DNA of 10,352 bases from an uncultured Oscillospiraceae bacterium (lineage in GTDB: Bacteria > Bacillota > Clostridia > Oscillospirales > Oscillospiraceae). The position numbers were made by a program, and so were the translations under genes. The stretch lies in the NCBI GenBank assembly GCA_934643765.1, contig CAKUCT010000055.1, positions 1 through 10,352 of the forward strand. Direction: 5' to 3'. Shown one piece after another: positions 1 through 7,088 of the stretch (position 1 is its first letter; the number at the start of each line of letters is the position of its first letter). Below the pieces are notes generated by a model, which was not told the origin of the DNA, ran no database searches, and worked only from the letters and a program-made list of their open reading frames with translations.

Positions 1-88
1 TAGACTGACTGATACGAAATTCTACGGATTCTGAACGTAAAATTACAGATTTATACGAAAAATATTTCTAAAAACGTGATTGCCAGAC
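1..88. other. AT-rich segment next to a tRNA 3' remnant; possible end of an integrated element
   Basis: This stretch has 28 G/C in 88 bases (about 32%), far below the GC-rich genes to its right. No convincing gene fits in it. The octamer ATACGAAA occurs twice in the same orientation (12-19 and 53-60). Recombinase arm sites or excisionase sites often appear as short direct repeats near an attachment core, but two octamers in AT-rich DNA can arise by chance. The composition break falls at the tRNA-end sequence at 89-111, which is why I read this as possible mobile-element DNA. It could equally be a plain AT-rich intergenic region. Confidence 0.35.
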
Positions 89-111
89 TTCGAATCCACC
101 TTCCCCCACCA
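89..111 (+). other. tRNA 3'-end fragment (T-loop to CCA), candidate attachment-site core
   Basis: The segment reads as T-loop TTCGAAT, T-stem 3' half CCACC, acceptor 3' half TTCCCCC, discriminator A and an encoded CCA. The bases just before it (CAGAC at 84-88) cannot pair with CCACC, which would need GGTGG, and no acceptor partner such as GGGGGAA is present in bases 1-88. So this is only the 3' end of a tRNA, not a whole gene. Tyrosine recombinases commonly use exactly this part of a tRNA as their crossover core and leave a partial copy at one end of the inserted element. The tRNA identity cannot be assigned from this part. Confidence 0.6.
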
Positions 112-113
112 GT

Positions 114-150
114 AAAAAGCCTTGAAATCACACGATTTCAAGGCTTTTTT
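114..150. terminator. Strong bidirectional intrinsic terminator
   Basis: A perfect 16-bp stem (114-129 with 134-149) closes an ACAC loop. The plus strand ends in a run of T, and the minus strand also ends in five T because the stem base is A/T. On the plus strand it lies two bases after the tRNA CCA end and is probably that tRNA's native terminator. On the minus strand it lies downstream of the lipoprotein gene and can end that transcript too. Confidence 0.9.
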
Positions 151-225
151 GTATTTGCCACACCTGGGTTTCCCCGCCACTAAAATAACAGCCAAGAGGG
201 CAAAAACCGGGGAGCTTTTGCGCTT

Positions 226-819
226 TCAGCGGTAATAGGTGATCTTTGCGCTGTATTTGTCGAGCAGGCCGTCCAGGTAGTTCTGCACGTAAGCCTCCAT
301 TTCCGCGGGCGGATTAACCTTTGTGAAGGAAAGACCGTGCGCTTCGCAGTAAGCCTCGCCGAGCGCGTTGCGCAGCTTTTGCCGGAGAATCACGCGCGGG
401 AGCTGCTCCTGCACGGCGCTGAAGTAGTCCTCCAGAGTGACGCCTGTTTGCTTGCACCAATCGCCGACATACTGGCGCACTTCATCAGAGGTTTCGTAAT
501 TTTGCTTCTGCGCGGCAAACGCTGCGTCGGCTTCCTCCTGCGTCACACGCAGGCCGAGCTGCTCTGCTTCGTCGAGCATGGCGAGATTCAAAAGCAGCTG
601 CTCGGTGGCCTCGCGGCTGCTTACGTCGGCAGTTCCGTTCAGGGCCTGGAGATTCTTTTTTTCATAGTCTACAAGACTTTGCCGGATTTCTGTTTCGCCG
701 TAGGAGGCAATGATGGGGTCATCTTCCTGCACGGCGGTTTTTTCTGCGCAGCCGGTGAGCAGCCCGGCCAGAACCGCTGTAGCCAGCAGCAGGGAAGCTG
801 CACAGCCTCTGATTTTCAT
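226..819 (-). CDS. SurA/PrsA-like N-terminal-domain lipoprotein (putative extracytoplasmic folding factor)
   Basis: The 197-residue product is a likely lipoprotein. It has a short basic start, a hydrophobic stretch (about 8-20) and a lipobox LTGC with the lipidated Cys at residue 24. I chose the ATG at 817-819 because AGGAGG lies 7 bases before it on the coding strand; an in-frame ATG 14 codons upstream would bury the signal peptide. The mature part is rich in helix formers (EKKNLQALNG, EATEQLLLNLAMLDEAEQLG, VTQEEADAAFAAQ). This layout matches the N-terminal chaperone domain of SurA, PrsA and trigger-factor-like proteins. I see no parvulin prolyl isomerase domain, and the protein is too short to hold one after the helical part. 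It probably sits on the outer face of the membrane. It lies 112 bp downstream of the giant SLH protein gene on the same strand with no clear promoter of its own, so it may be co-transcribed and help fold that protein; this is inference. Confidence 0.75.
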   Translation of the reverse strand: MKIRGCAASLLLATAVLAGLLTGCAEKTAVQEDDPIIASYGETEIRQSLVDYEKKNLQALNGTADVSSREATEQLLLNLAMLDEAEQLGLRVTQEEADAAFAAQKQNYETSDEVRQYVGDWCKQTGVTLEDYFSAVQEQLPRVILRQKLRNALGEAYCEAHGLSFTKVNPPAEMEAYVQNYLDGLLDKYSAKITYYR

Positions 820-880
820 ACAGAACCCTCCTATATTTCTTTCGTAAAAACCGGATACCATCTCCGCGCGGCATGGCCGG

Positions 881-919
881 GAGGCGGCGAAGAGGACAAT
901 CCTCTCCGCCGCCTTTTTT
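881..919 (+). terminator. GC-rich intrinsic terminator with its U-tract on the plus strand
   Basis: A stem of 13 positions (883-895 with 901-913, one A-C mismatch) closes an ACAAT loop and is followed by six T at 914-919 on the plus strand. On the minus strand the stem is followed by TCCCGG rather than a T-run. It would therefore stop plus-strand transcripts well and minus-strand ones poorly, although both flanking genes (giant SLH protein and lipoprotein) are on the minus strand. For the minus strand it may act as an RNA-stabilising stem between two co-transcribed genes. Confidence 0.7.
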
Positions 920-931
920 ACGTATGGCCTT

Positions 932-3900
932 TTATTGCGCCTGATACGCGCGGAACAGGAAGGTTACGATCTGCGCTCTGGTGCAGGTATCGCCGGGGGC
1001 GAAGCGCCCGTCAGAGACGCCGGTCGTTATGCCTTGCTCTGCGGCCCAGGTGACGGCCTGCTCGTAGTACGCGCCGGACGGAATGTCCGTAAAGCCTGCG
1101 CTATTTCCCTCCGGCTTGCCGAACGCGCGCCACAGGAATGTGACGGCGTGCGCGCGGGTGCAGATTTCGTCCGGGCCGAACGTCGCGGCCGAGGTGCCGT
1201 CTGTAATGCCGTTTTCAACGGCCCAGGCGACTGCGTCTGCGTAGTAGGCATCCGCGGGAACGTCTGTGAAGCGGCTTGCCGCCTTTGGTGCGGGAGAGCC
1301 CGCCGCGCGCCACAGGAATGTGACGAACTGCGCGCGGGTGCAGCCAAGCGCGGGGCCGAACAGCCCGCTGCCGATGCCGCCGGTGATACCGTTTTTCGCG
1401 GCCCAGACAACGGCGTCATAGTAGTAAGCCGACGAAGGCACGTCGCGGAACGGACCGGCTGCGGTCTTTTCCACAAAGCGCGCGCGGATGGTCACGCCGC
1501 CGTCCGGCATGACAAATGTGAATTTGCCATTGCCGCGGTCCGCCGCGTCCACGCGGTTCCCGTTTTTGTCCGTGATGATGAGATCGCCCAGCTCGTAGCC
1601 GTCATCCGGCTCGACCGTAATGGTTACGGTGTCGCCCGTGGAGGCGTTCTTGGGGCTGCTCGAAACCGAACCGTTTTCCGTCTTGCCGGGGGAGGAGACG
1701 GGATACGCCGGCGCCGTGCTTCCGCCCGAGGGGCGCGAGGAGACGGTCAGCTTGCCATCTGCGCACGAGATGGTGTAGTTGCCGGAGGCGGACGCGCCGA
1801 CGGCGCGGATGAGATACGTGCCCGTCTTTGTCATATCGGGCGTGATTTCGGTTCCATCTTCGTTCACATATGTCAGCGCCGGTTCATGCTCCAGCGACTC
1901 GCCGTCCATCAGACCCGAGACGCGGTACCCGGCCTCGCTTGCCGCGGGAAGGGAACTGCCGCGGTAGGCAGACAGGTTCCCGACCGTGATGGTAATGGCT
2001 GCGCGGCGGATGACAAAGCGGAAGCTCAGATCGGCCGATGTGCCGTCAGTCCACTGCGTGTTGGCCGGGTCCTTCAGGGAAAGCGTCACAAGGTGCCCGG
2101 TTTCGTTGGCGCTCGTCTGTGTGCCGCCGGAGACGGTATAGTCCGCCGTCTCAAGAACGCCGTAGGTCTGCGCCCGGCTGTTGTAGGTGTATACCGTGTC
2201 GTCCGCGGCGGGGAGGGCGATGGAGCGCTTGCCGACCGTGAGCGCTGCGGCCTGGGAGGTCACAGAAACGCCGTTTTCCTTGCGCACAATGCAGCGGTAC
2301 TCCCAGCCGCTCATGGAGACGGTTGGCTTGGCGAGCGTATAGCTGCGTTCCGTCGCGCCGTCAATATCCGCAAACGCGCCGTCCGCGGCGGTTTTCACCT
2401 GCCACTGGTACAGCAGCGGCTCGCCGGTGCCAACGCTGGCCGTCACGCGGAAGGAGGCATCCTCGCCGTAGGTCACGGCGGCGTTTTGCGGCTGCGCCGT
2501 AATCTCCGGCAGCCCCGTCACCGTGAGCGTCGCGGCCTCGGAGTACACAGGATCGCTGCTGACTTTCCATTCTTGTCCGAAGAAGTCCTCTTGACACACA
2601 GCGCAGCGGTACTGGCAGCCGTTTAATTCTGCCGTCGCAGGCGGCGTCGTGTAGCTGGCTGGATAACGATAGACATAGCCTTTACCGTCAATGTACTCCA
2701 CTTCCTGCTGCACCGTCCCGCTTGCGCCTTCAATATCTGTCCAGGTATTGCCGTCGCGGCTGATCTGCCACTGATAGTGCAGAGGATAATAATACCGCAG
2801 ACCTGCACCACCCACTGAGACAGAGAAGGTTGCCGGTTGGCCGGCCTCGACCGTCGTGCTGCTCGGCGACGTTTCGATCACAGGGGGCGTGACGACTTTC
2901 ACCAAAGTAGATGACGAAGTGTCCTTTACAGTCTGATCGGGATAGGTAAGAGTAACTCTGCAATAAACACGCCAGTAGTCCATCTCATCTGTAATCGTCA
3001 GCAAATATGTTCCATCCTCCGTAGTGGCTATATCCGTCCAATCCACGACGTATTGGCTTGCAGGCAAAACGCCTGCCCACCACTGATAGGATACCGCAAC
3101 GCCGGTCAGGTCGCTGAACGGGCTATGACCAGGATTGTCCAGATTGGCGGTAAAGGTCACGGTTTCTCCCCGCTTGAATGTGTATCTATCACCTGAAGAA
3201 CGGGTAAATCCCACATTCCATGGACAATAGTACACCGTAAATGTTTTAGACGTTGCCGTGCCAGCTGTGTTTGCTGCGACACAGCGGTATTTTGTGCCGT
3301 GATTGGCAAGTGTCATCTCGCCGGCGCTGCAAGTGGACTCCGTGGCATCCTTGATATCCGTCCATGTTGTGCCGCCGTCCGTGCTGATCTGCCACTGCAG
3401 CGTGGGCTCGGGCGTGCCGGTGACGGTAACGCTCAAGCTGGGATAGGAACCGCGTACTGCTATGAGGGAGGTGTCCTTGTCTGGGCTGTCAAACTTTGGA
3501 GCGTCGCCGGTGGTCACGTTGCCGTCCGCTTTGGGATAGTAGATCTTGCCGCCGATGGTGACGGTTTTAATCGTCGCGTCCTTGGGGATCCAGAGATAGA
3601 GCCCGCCCTTTTCATCGGTGGAGAGGCGGCTGCTGTTGAACGTTGTGCCCTCCGGCAGGCCGGAAATGGCGATGTTCTCAATCGCGGTCTCTATTTCGCT
3701 GAAGCTCAGCGCAACCTTTTTGAGCTCGTTGCCCTCGGAATCCTTGACGATCGTTCCCACCGGGACGTCTAAGTCGACGCTGCCGCCGTCGATGATAATA
3801 TTGCTGCAGGTAATCTTGCCGAGGCCGAGGACGGTGCTGTTTTTGATCGTCAAAGAACCGAGCACGGTTTCTGGATTGTTGGCGGTGCAGAGGTTGATGA

Positions 3901-6900
3901 GGGTAACGCCGCTTAGCGTCAGCGAAGCGTTGGCGCTTGCGTCAATCGCGTGGTCTCCGGCCAGCTTCAGCGTTTCGCCGCCCGCCTGGCCGCGGATGAT
4001 CAATCTGCCCGAGCCGTGCAGCGTCAGCACAGCGTCCGTGCTGTCACTGTTGGCGGTCATTTGGTTCTCGGTACCCGTCATCAGGACCATCGAAAGTTTT
4101 GCTTTATTATCTACCTCGACGCGCTTTCTTTCGCCAACCAGGTCCAGACCGTTGATCTTAACCTCTGCGTCCGCGCCCTCCAGCGCGCGAATTCCGAAGC
4201 CTGTGACCCTTCGGCCCGATGCCGATTGCAGCTTGACCTCCTTTTCTCTCTCATAATAAATCCACTCATTTTCAGAGCTGTTTTCTACATATCCGGCGCA
4301 AAGCGCGTCCGTTCCGCGCATGGCAAGGATACCCGCGGCAAGAAGCCGGTTGCGCAGCACCAGCTTGCCTGCGGTGCTGTGGTCGGCCTTTGTTACAATT
4401 TGGGGATTATCGCCCGAATCATGGATGAAGCCGCCGACATCCCCAGAGCCGTCGTCGAAGCCGTATACATTTTCCGTCACTGTATTAAACGGAAGCCAGA
4501 GAACAATCGTATTGTCGTGCGCCAGCATGGAGAGGTTATCCAGCTTGGTGGCAGTTGTGCCGGATTTCAGGCGCAGTCCTGTGACCACGGCGCACAGCTG
4601 CGCAGAGCCAGCGCCGTCTTTTGTTTGCTTGTAAAGAACCGGTTTCTTATTGTGGCTGCTGCTGAAGTCCTCCAGTTCAATCTGCGTCCGATAGACCGGA
4701 GCTCCGGATGTATCCTTTGCCGTGATATTACCGGCGATTGTCAGATTTGCGTTGCTGGTGCGGTCTACCGTCAGTGTGCCGTCCTGATAGCTGCCTTTCA
4801 CGGTGCTGTTCTGTACGGTCAGGTTCCCGACAAAACCGGCAGTGTCAATCCAGCAGTTTTCAACGGAAACATTTGCATCCTGACTGCCGATATAGCCACT
4901 TGCATATACAATGCAGTTTTTGAAATTTACCGTTGCGGTCGACGCTGCTTGAATGCGGCCAATCAGCGTCAGCGCTGTGTACAGGTAATCGCGCCCAGCG
5001 GGGCCGATGATGTTCAAGGTTGCGCCGCTTGCTACCTTGATCACATTATCATAAATGCCGCCATTTGTATTTCCTAAATAGCTTCTGTTGCCTTCTGTGC
5101 CGTTGTCTTTCAGTTCCAGCGTCAGCGTTGCGCCGCTGCGCACGGTGATATAGGGGTGATCGCGCTCCTCCGAAATCGCGTCCCATACGATGGTATGCGA
5201 GCCCGACTGAACGTCAATGCCATAAAAGGCCCGATAATCCGCCGGGCCGATGCCGGAGTTCCCTTGTGACCAATCCAGTGGATCGCTTTTTGAGTAGGCG
5301 TATCTAGTGCCACACTGCGTCGGCGTGGTGTCATTCGGGTCGCGGTAGCAGTATATGCCATACCCGGCTGCATTATTGTTGAGCGCAAGCACGGTATTTT
5401 TAAGGCCTTGAATGGTGACCTCCTTTGCCGCGTAACCGGCCATGCGGTCGTTAGGATCGGGCCAGGCGAATACGCTGCGGTATGTTGTGTTGAAGTAACC
5501 GCCGACGGGATATGTCACGACGGCATTGTTGTTGTTCAGCTTGCCGCTCTTATCATTTGTGGCAAGGTCCCATCCATCCGCGGTTTTCAAGCGGAGCGCG
5601 CCGTATGTACCAGGATCATCGTTGTTTGTTTCTGCATTCAATGTTTTGGCGCGCAGATATGTGCCGGAACCCATCGTCAGTTTGCCGGTCACATAGATGG
5701 CTTCCTTGCCGTCGTGCTGCTGAGTCTTCGTATTATATCCGTTGGAATATGCCTCAACTCTACCGTTCTCATAGATGCCCAGATTGCCGTTGACGTAAAT
5801 TCCGTAGCCCTGGCAGCCGTCGTTCGTATTGCTTCCGCTGCTGGTAGCGATCAGTTGGCCGTTGCCGTTCACAGAGATGCTGCCGGCCTGCAGCGCGATC
5901 GGGTTTTTGATGTTGGACTCGTTTTTGTATGTCACGCCGTTGGTAGTAACCGTTAATTTGGCGTTTCCAGACATCGTCAGTTTGCCGTTGATCTTTGCAC
6001 CGTTGTATGCAAGCCTGCCGTTGAGCAGGGAGGCTATCGTGACGTTGGCGCTACCGCTGAGTGTCAAATTTCCCCGAACCGCGCAGCCATCCATGCCGCT
6101 GTTGAGTGTAACAGTTCCGGCGTAGATGGTTACATCACACACCGCCAATGGCCAGACATGGGAGTTGATCTCCAGATTTCCTGTTCCACCCATGTTGTTG
6201 ATGTAGATGTAGTTTGTCGTGCCTTCTCGGGTTGCAATACCTACGGTTCTGGTGGTTTTACCATCGGTCAAATACTCCGTGGTGTTTCCACTTTCGCCAA
6301 ACCGGCAGTTGCCCTCCAGTTTAATCTTCAGCGCCTGCATTGTTGTATACAGATACGCAGCCGTTGGTATGCTGCCGCTGTTATTCGTCGTAAACGATTT
6401 GTAATTCGCTCCCTCAACCACATAGTTTGTCAGCGTCAGTGTCGAGGTCTCGCTATCATAATGATAGCTGCCGCTGTTGGGGCTGTTTCCGCTCGGATAT
6501 TGAAGCACATCTACGCCACCCAGCCAGAGCTCGCCGCCGGATGCCTGCACGCGGATGCCGTTTTCCGCATTCAGCAGGGCAACGCCGTCCATGCCGCCCT
6601 CGGGCTGCTCGTCCGCCTCGGGTTCGTTGAACGAAGACTCGTCTTCTTGCTCCGGCGCGGCCCCTGGCGCCTTTTCGGAATCTTCCATGCCTTCTTCCGG
6701 CTGGTTTCCGCCGCCCTCAGGCGCACCGGCGCCGTCCGGGCCGTTTCCTTCGCCGTCCGGCCCGTCAACAATATCCAGAAACGGCGTGCTCCCGCCGGCT
6801 GCCTGGCCGTTGGCGGCCTCCGGCGCGGCGCAGTCGGCCGCCTGCGCGCCCTCCGCGCCGCAGACGGGGCAGTCCGGGTTCAAAAGCGCCTCGGTGCAGC

Positions 6901-7018
6901 GCGTCTGGCAGACGCAGACCGGCGCAGGTTCGAGCGCGTCTTCCGCAAAAACCGCCGCGGGAACCAGCGTCAGGCAGAGCGCCAGCGCGGTCAGAAGGCT
7001 GAAAAGTCGTTTTTTCAT
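932..7018 (-). CDS. Giant secreted SLH-anchored surface protein with beta-solenoid, Ig-like and MBG-like domains (putative adhesin or glycan-binding protein)
   Basis: The 2028-residue product starts at the second of two adjacent ATGs, which puts GGAGG 7 bases upstream; the first ATG leaves only 4. Layout: Sec signal peptide 1-25 (likely cleavage after AVFA); Cys-rich motif with Cys 35, 37, 41, 50, 53 and 63; acidic Pro/Gly-rich linker about 64-147; repetitive beta-solenoid about 150-1170 with rungs such as GNLTLSGSANVTI and GKLTMSGNAKLTV; four Ig-like domains at about 1173-1264, 1265-1376, 1377-1502 and 1503-1596, each with a YQW/LQW-type Trp and a YRC/YCR-type Cys; MBG-like modules 1597-1761; a beta-repeat 1772-1851 (GYELGDLIITDKNGN, FVMPDGGVTI); and SLH domains 1857-1916, 1917-1975 and 1976-2028. 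SLH domains bind secondary cell-wall polymer, so the protein should be wall-anchored and display the solenoid outward. The ligand is unknown. I see no sortase motif or recognisable catalytic site. Confidence 0.9.
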   Translation of the reverse strand: MKKRLFSLLTALALCLTLVPAAVFAEDALEPAPVCVCQTRCTEALLNPDCPVCGAEGAQAADCAAPEAANGQAAGGSTPFLDIVDGPDGEGNGPDGAGAPEGGGNQPEEGMEDSEKAPGAAPEQEDESSFNEPEADEQPEGGMDGVALLNAENGIRVQASGGELWLGGVDVLQYPSGNSPNSGSYHYDSETSTLTLTNYVVEGANYKSFTTNNSGSIPTAAYLYTTMQALKIKLEGNCRFGESGNTTEYLTDGKTTRTVGIATREGTTNYIYINNMGGTGNLEINSHVWPLAVCDVTIYAGTVTLNSGMDGCAVRGNLTLSGSANVTIASLLNGRLAYNGAKINGKLTMSGNAKLTVTTNGVTYKNESNIKNPIALQAGSISVNGNGQLIATSSGSNTNDGCQGYGIYVNGNLGIYENGRVEAYSNGYNTKTQQHDGKEAIYVTGKLTMGSGTYLRAKTLNAETNNDDPGTYGALRLKTADGWDLATNDKSGKLNNNNAVVTYPVGGYFNTTYRSVFAWPDPNDRMAGYAAKEVTIQGLKNTVLALNNNAAGYGIYCYRDPNDTTPTQCGTRYAYSKSDPLDWSQGNSGIGPADYRAFYGIDVQSGSHTIVWDAISEERDHPYITVRSGATLTLELKDNGTEGNRSYLGNTNGGIYDNVIKVASGATLNIIGPAGRDYLYTALTLIGRIQAASTATVNFKNCIVYASGYIGSQDANVSVENCWIDTAGFVGNLTVQNSTVKGSYQDGTLTVDRTSNANLTIAGNITAKDTSGAPVYRTQIELEDFSSSHNKKPVLYKQTKDGAGSAQLCAVVTGLRLKSGTTATKLDNLSMLAHDNTIVLWLPFNTVTENVYGFDDGSGDVGGFIHDSGDNPQIVTKADHSTAGKLVLRNRLLAAGILAMRGTDALCAGYVENSSENEWIYYEREKEVKLQSASGRRVTGFGIRALEGADAEVKINGLDLVGERKRVEVDNKAKLSMVLMTGTENQMTANSDSTDAVLTLHGSGRLIIRGQAGGETLKLAGDHAIDASANASLTLSGVTLINLCTANNPETVLGSLTIKNSTVLGLGKITCSNIIIDGGSVDLDVPVGTIVKDSEGNELKKVALSFSEIETAIENIAISGLPEGTTFNSSRLSTDEKGGLYLWIPKDATIKTVTIGGKIYYPKADGNVTTGDAPKFDSPDKDTSLIAVRGSYPSLSVTVTGTPEPTLQWQISTDGGTTWTDIKDATESTCSAGEMTLANHGTKYRCVAANTAGTATSKTFTVYYCPWNVGFTRSSGDRYTFKRGETVTFTANLDNPGHSPFSDLTGVAVSYQWWAGVLPASQYVVDWTDIATTEDGTYLLTITDEMDYWRVYCRVTLTYPDQTVKDTSSSTLVKVVTPPVIETSPSSTTVEAGQPATFSVSVGGAGLRYYYPLHYQWQISRDGNTWTDIEGASGTVQQEVEYIDGKGYVYRYPASYTTPPATAELNGCQYRCAVCQEDFFGQEWKVSSDPVYSEAATLTVTGLPEITAQPQNAAVTYGEDASFRVTASVGTGEPLLYQWQVKTAADGAFADIDGATERSYTLAKPTVSMSGWEYRCIVRKENGVSVTSQAAALTVGKRSIALPAADDTVYTYNSRAQTYGVLETADYTVSGGTQTSANETGHLVTLSLKDPANTQWTDGTSADLSFRFVIRRAAITITVGNLSAYRGSSLPAASEAGYRVSGLMDGESLEHEPALTYVNEDGTEITPDMTKTGTYLIRAVGASASGNYTISCADGKLTVSSRPSGGSTAPAYPVSSPGKTENGSVSSSPKNASTGDTVTITVEPDDGYELGDLIITDKNGNRVDAADRGNGKFTFVMPDGGVTIRARFVEKTAAGPFRDVPSSAYYYDAVVWAAKNGITGGIGSGLFGPALGCTRAQFVTFLWRAAGSPAPKAASRFTDVPADAYYADAVAWAVENGITDGTSAATFGPDEICTRAHAVTFLWRAFGKPEGNSAGFTDIPSGAYYEQAVTWAAEQGITTGVSDGRFAPGDTCTRAQIVTFLFRAYQAQ
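935..1450 (-). repeat. Three tandem SLH-domain repeats, visible at DNA level
   Basis: The 3' end of the giant gene encodes three SLH units of 60, 59 and 53 codons. The first two share near-identical DNA exactly 180 bp apart: CGCGCCACAGGAATGTGACG begins near 1126 and again near 1306, each followed by a shared CGCGCGGGTGCAG. The third copy, nearest the stop codon, is more diverged and offset by 177 bp. Such similarity suggests recent duplication or ongoing gene conversion between units. Confidence 0.85.
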
Positions 7019-7035
7019 CATGGTACCTCCGTGAC

Positions 7036-7069
7036 AAAAAGTGGTTGGTTCCTCCTGCGGAGGAACCAA
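7036..7069 (-). terminator. Leader hairpin plus T-run before the giant gene (terminator/attenuator-like)
   Basis: On the minus strand a perfect 11-bp stem (TTGGTTCCTCC, loop GCA, GGAGGAACCAA; 7045-7069) is followed by CCAC and then five T (7036-7040). That fits a weak intrinsic terminator downstream of tetR. The giant gene's ribosome binding site begins only about 5 bases after the T-run, so read-through could be what supplies the giant gene's mRNA. I see no promoter in the 70-bp gap. The 4-base gap between stem and T-run makes termination uncertain. Confidence 0.5.
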
Positions 7070-7085
7070 AGGGATATCCCTTTGG
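7066..7085. repeat. Perfect 20-bp palindrome downstream of tetR
   Basis: CCAAAGGGATATCCCTTTGG is a perfect palindrome starting three bases after the tetR stop codon on the minus strand. It shares its CCAA with the base of the adjacent hairpin (7045-7069), so in RNA the two stems compete at that edge. On the plus strand it is followed by ATTTTATTTG, a poor T-tract. It could be a protein-binding palindrome, an RNA stem that protects the tetR 3' end, or part of an attenuator. Confidence 0.6.
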
Positions 7086-7088
7086 ATT

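Noticed and set aside
40..111. A complete tRNA or a tmRNA 3' end
   Set aside because: No cloverleaf forms: the T-stem 5' half and the acceptor 5' strand are missing. A tmRNA end would need U at the position pairing with G3, but the acceptor here has C (TTCCCCC).
820..861. Longer lipoprotein reading starting at 859-861
   Set aside because: It would place 14 residues before a proper signal peptide and include the strong AGGAGG site that serves the ATG at 817-819.
1126..1343. Direct repeats resembling a short repeat array
   Set aside because: The 180-bp period equals one SLH unit in frame, so these are coding duplications, not CRISPR or intergenic repeats.
935..2626. Long plus-strand open frame opposite the C-terminal half of the giant gene
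   Set aside because: It is an antisense frame created by GC-rich codons: its translation is Arg/Ala/Gly/Val-rich with no domain, and the minus-strand frame encodes clear Ig-like and SLH domains over the same bases.
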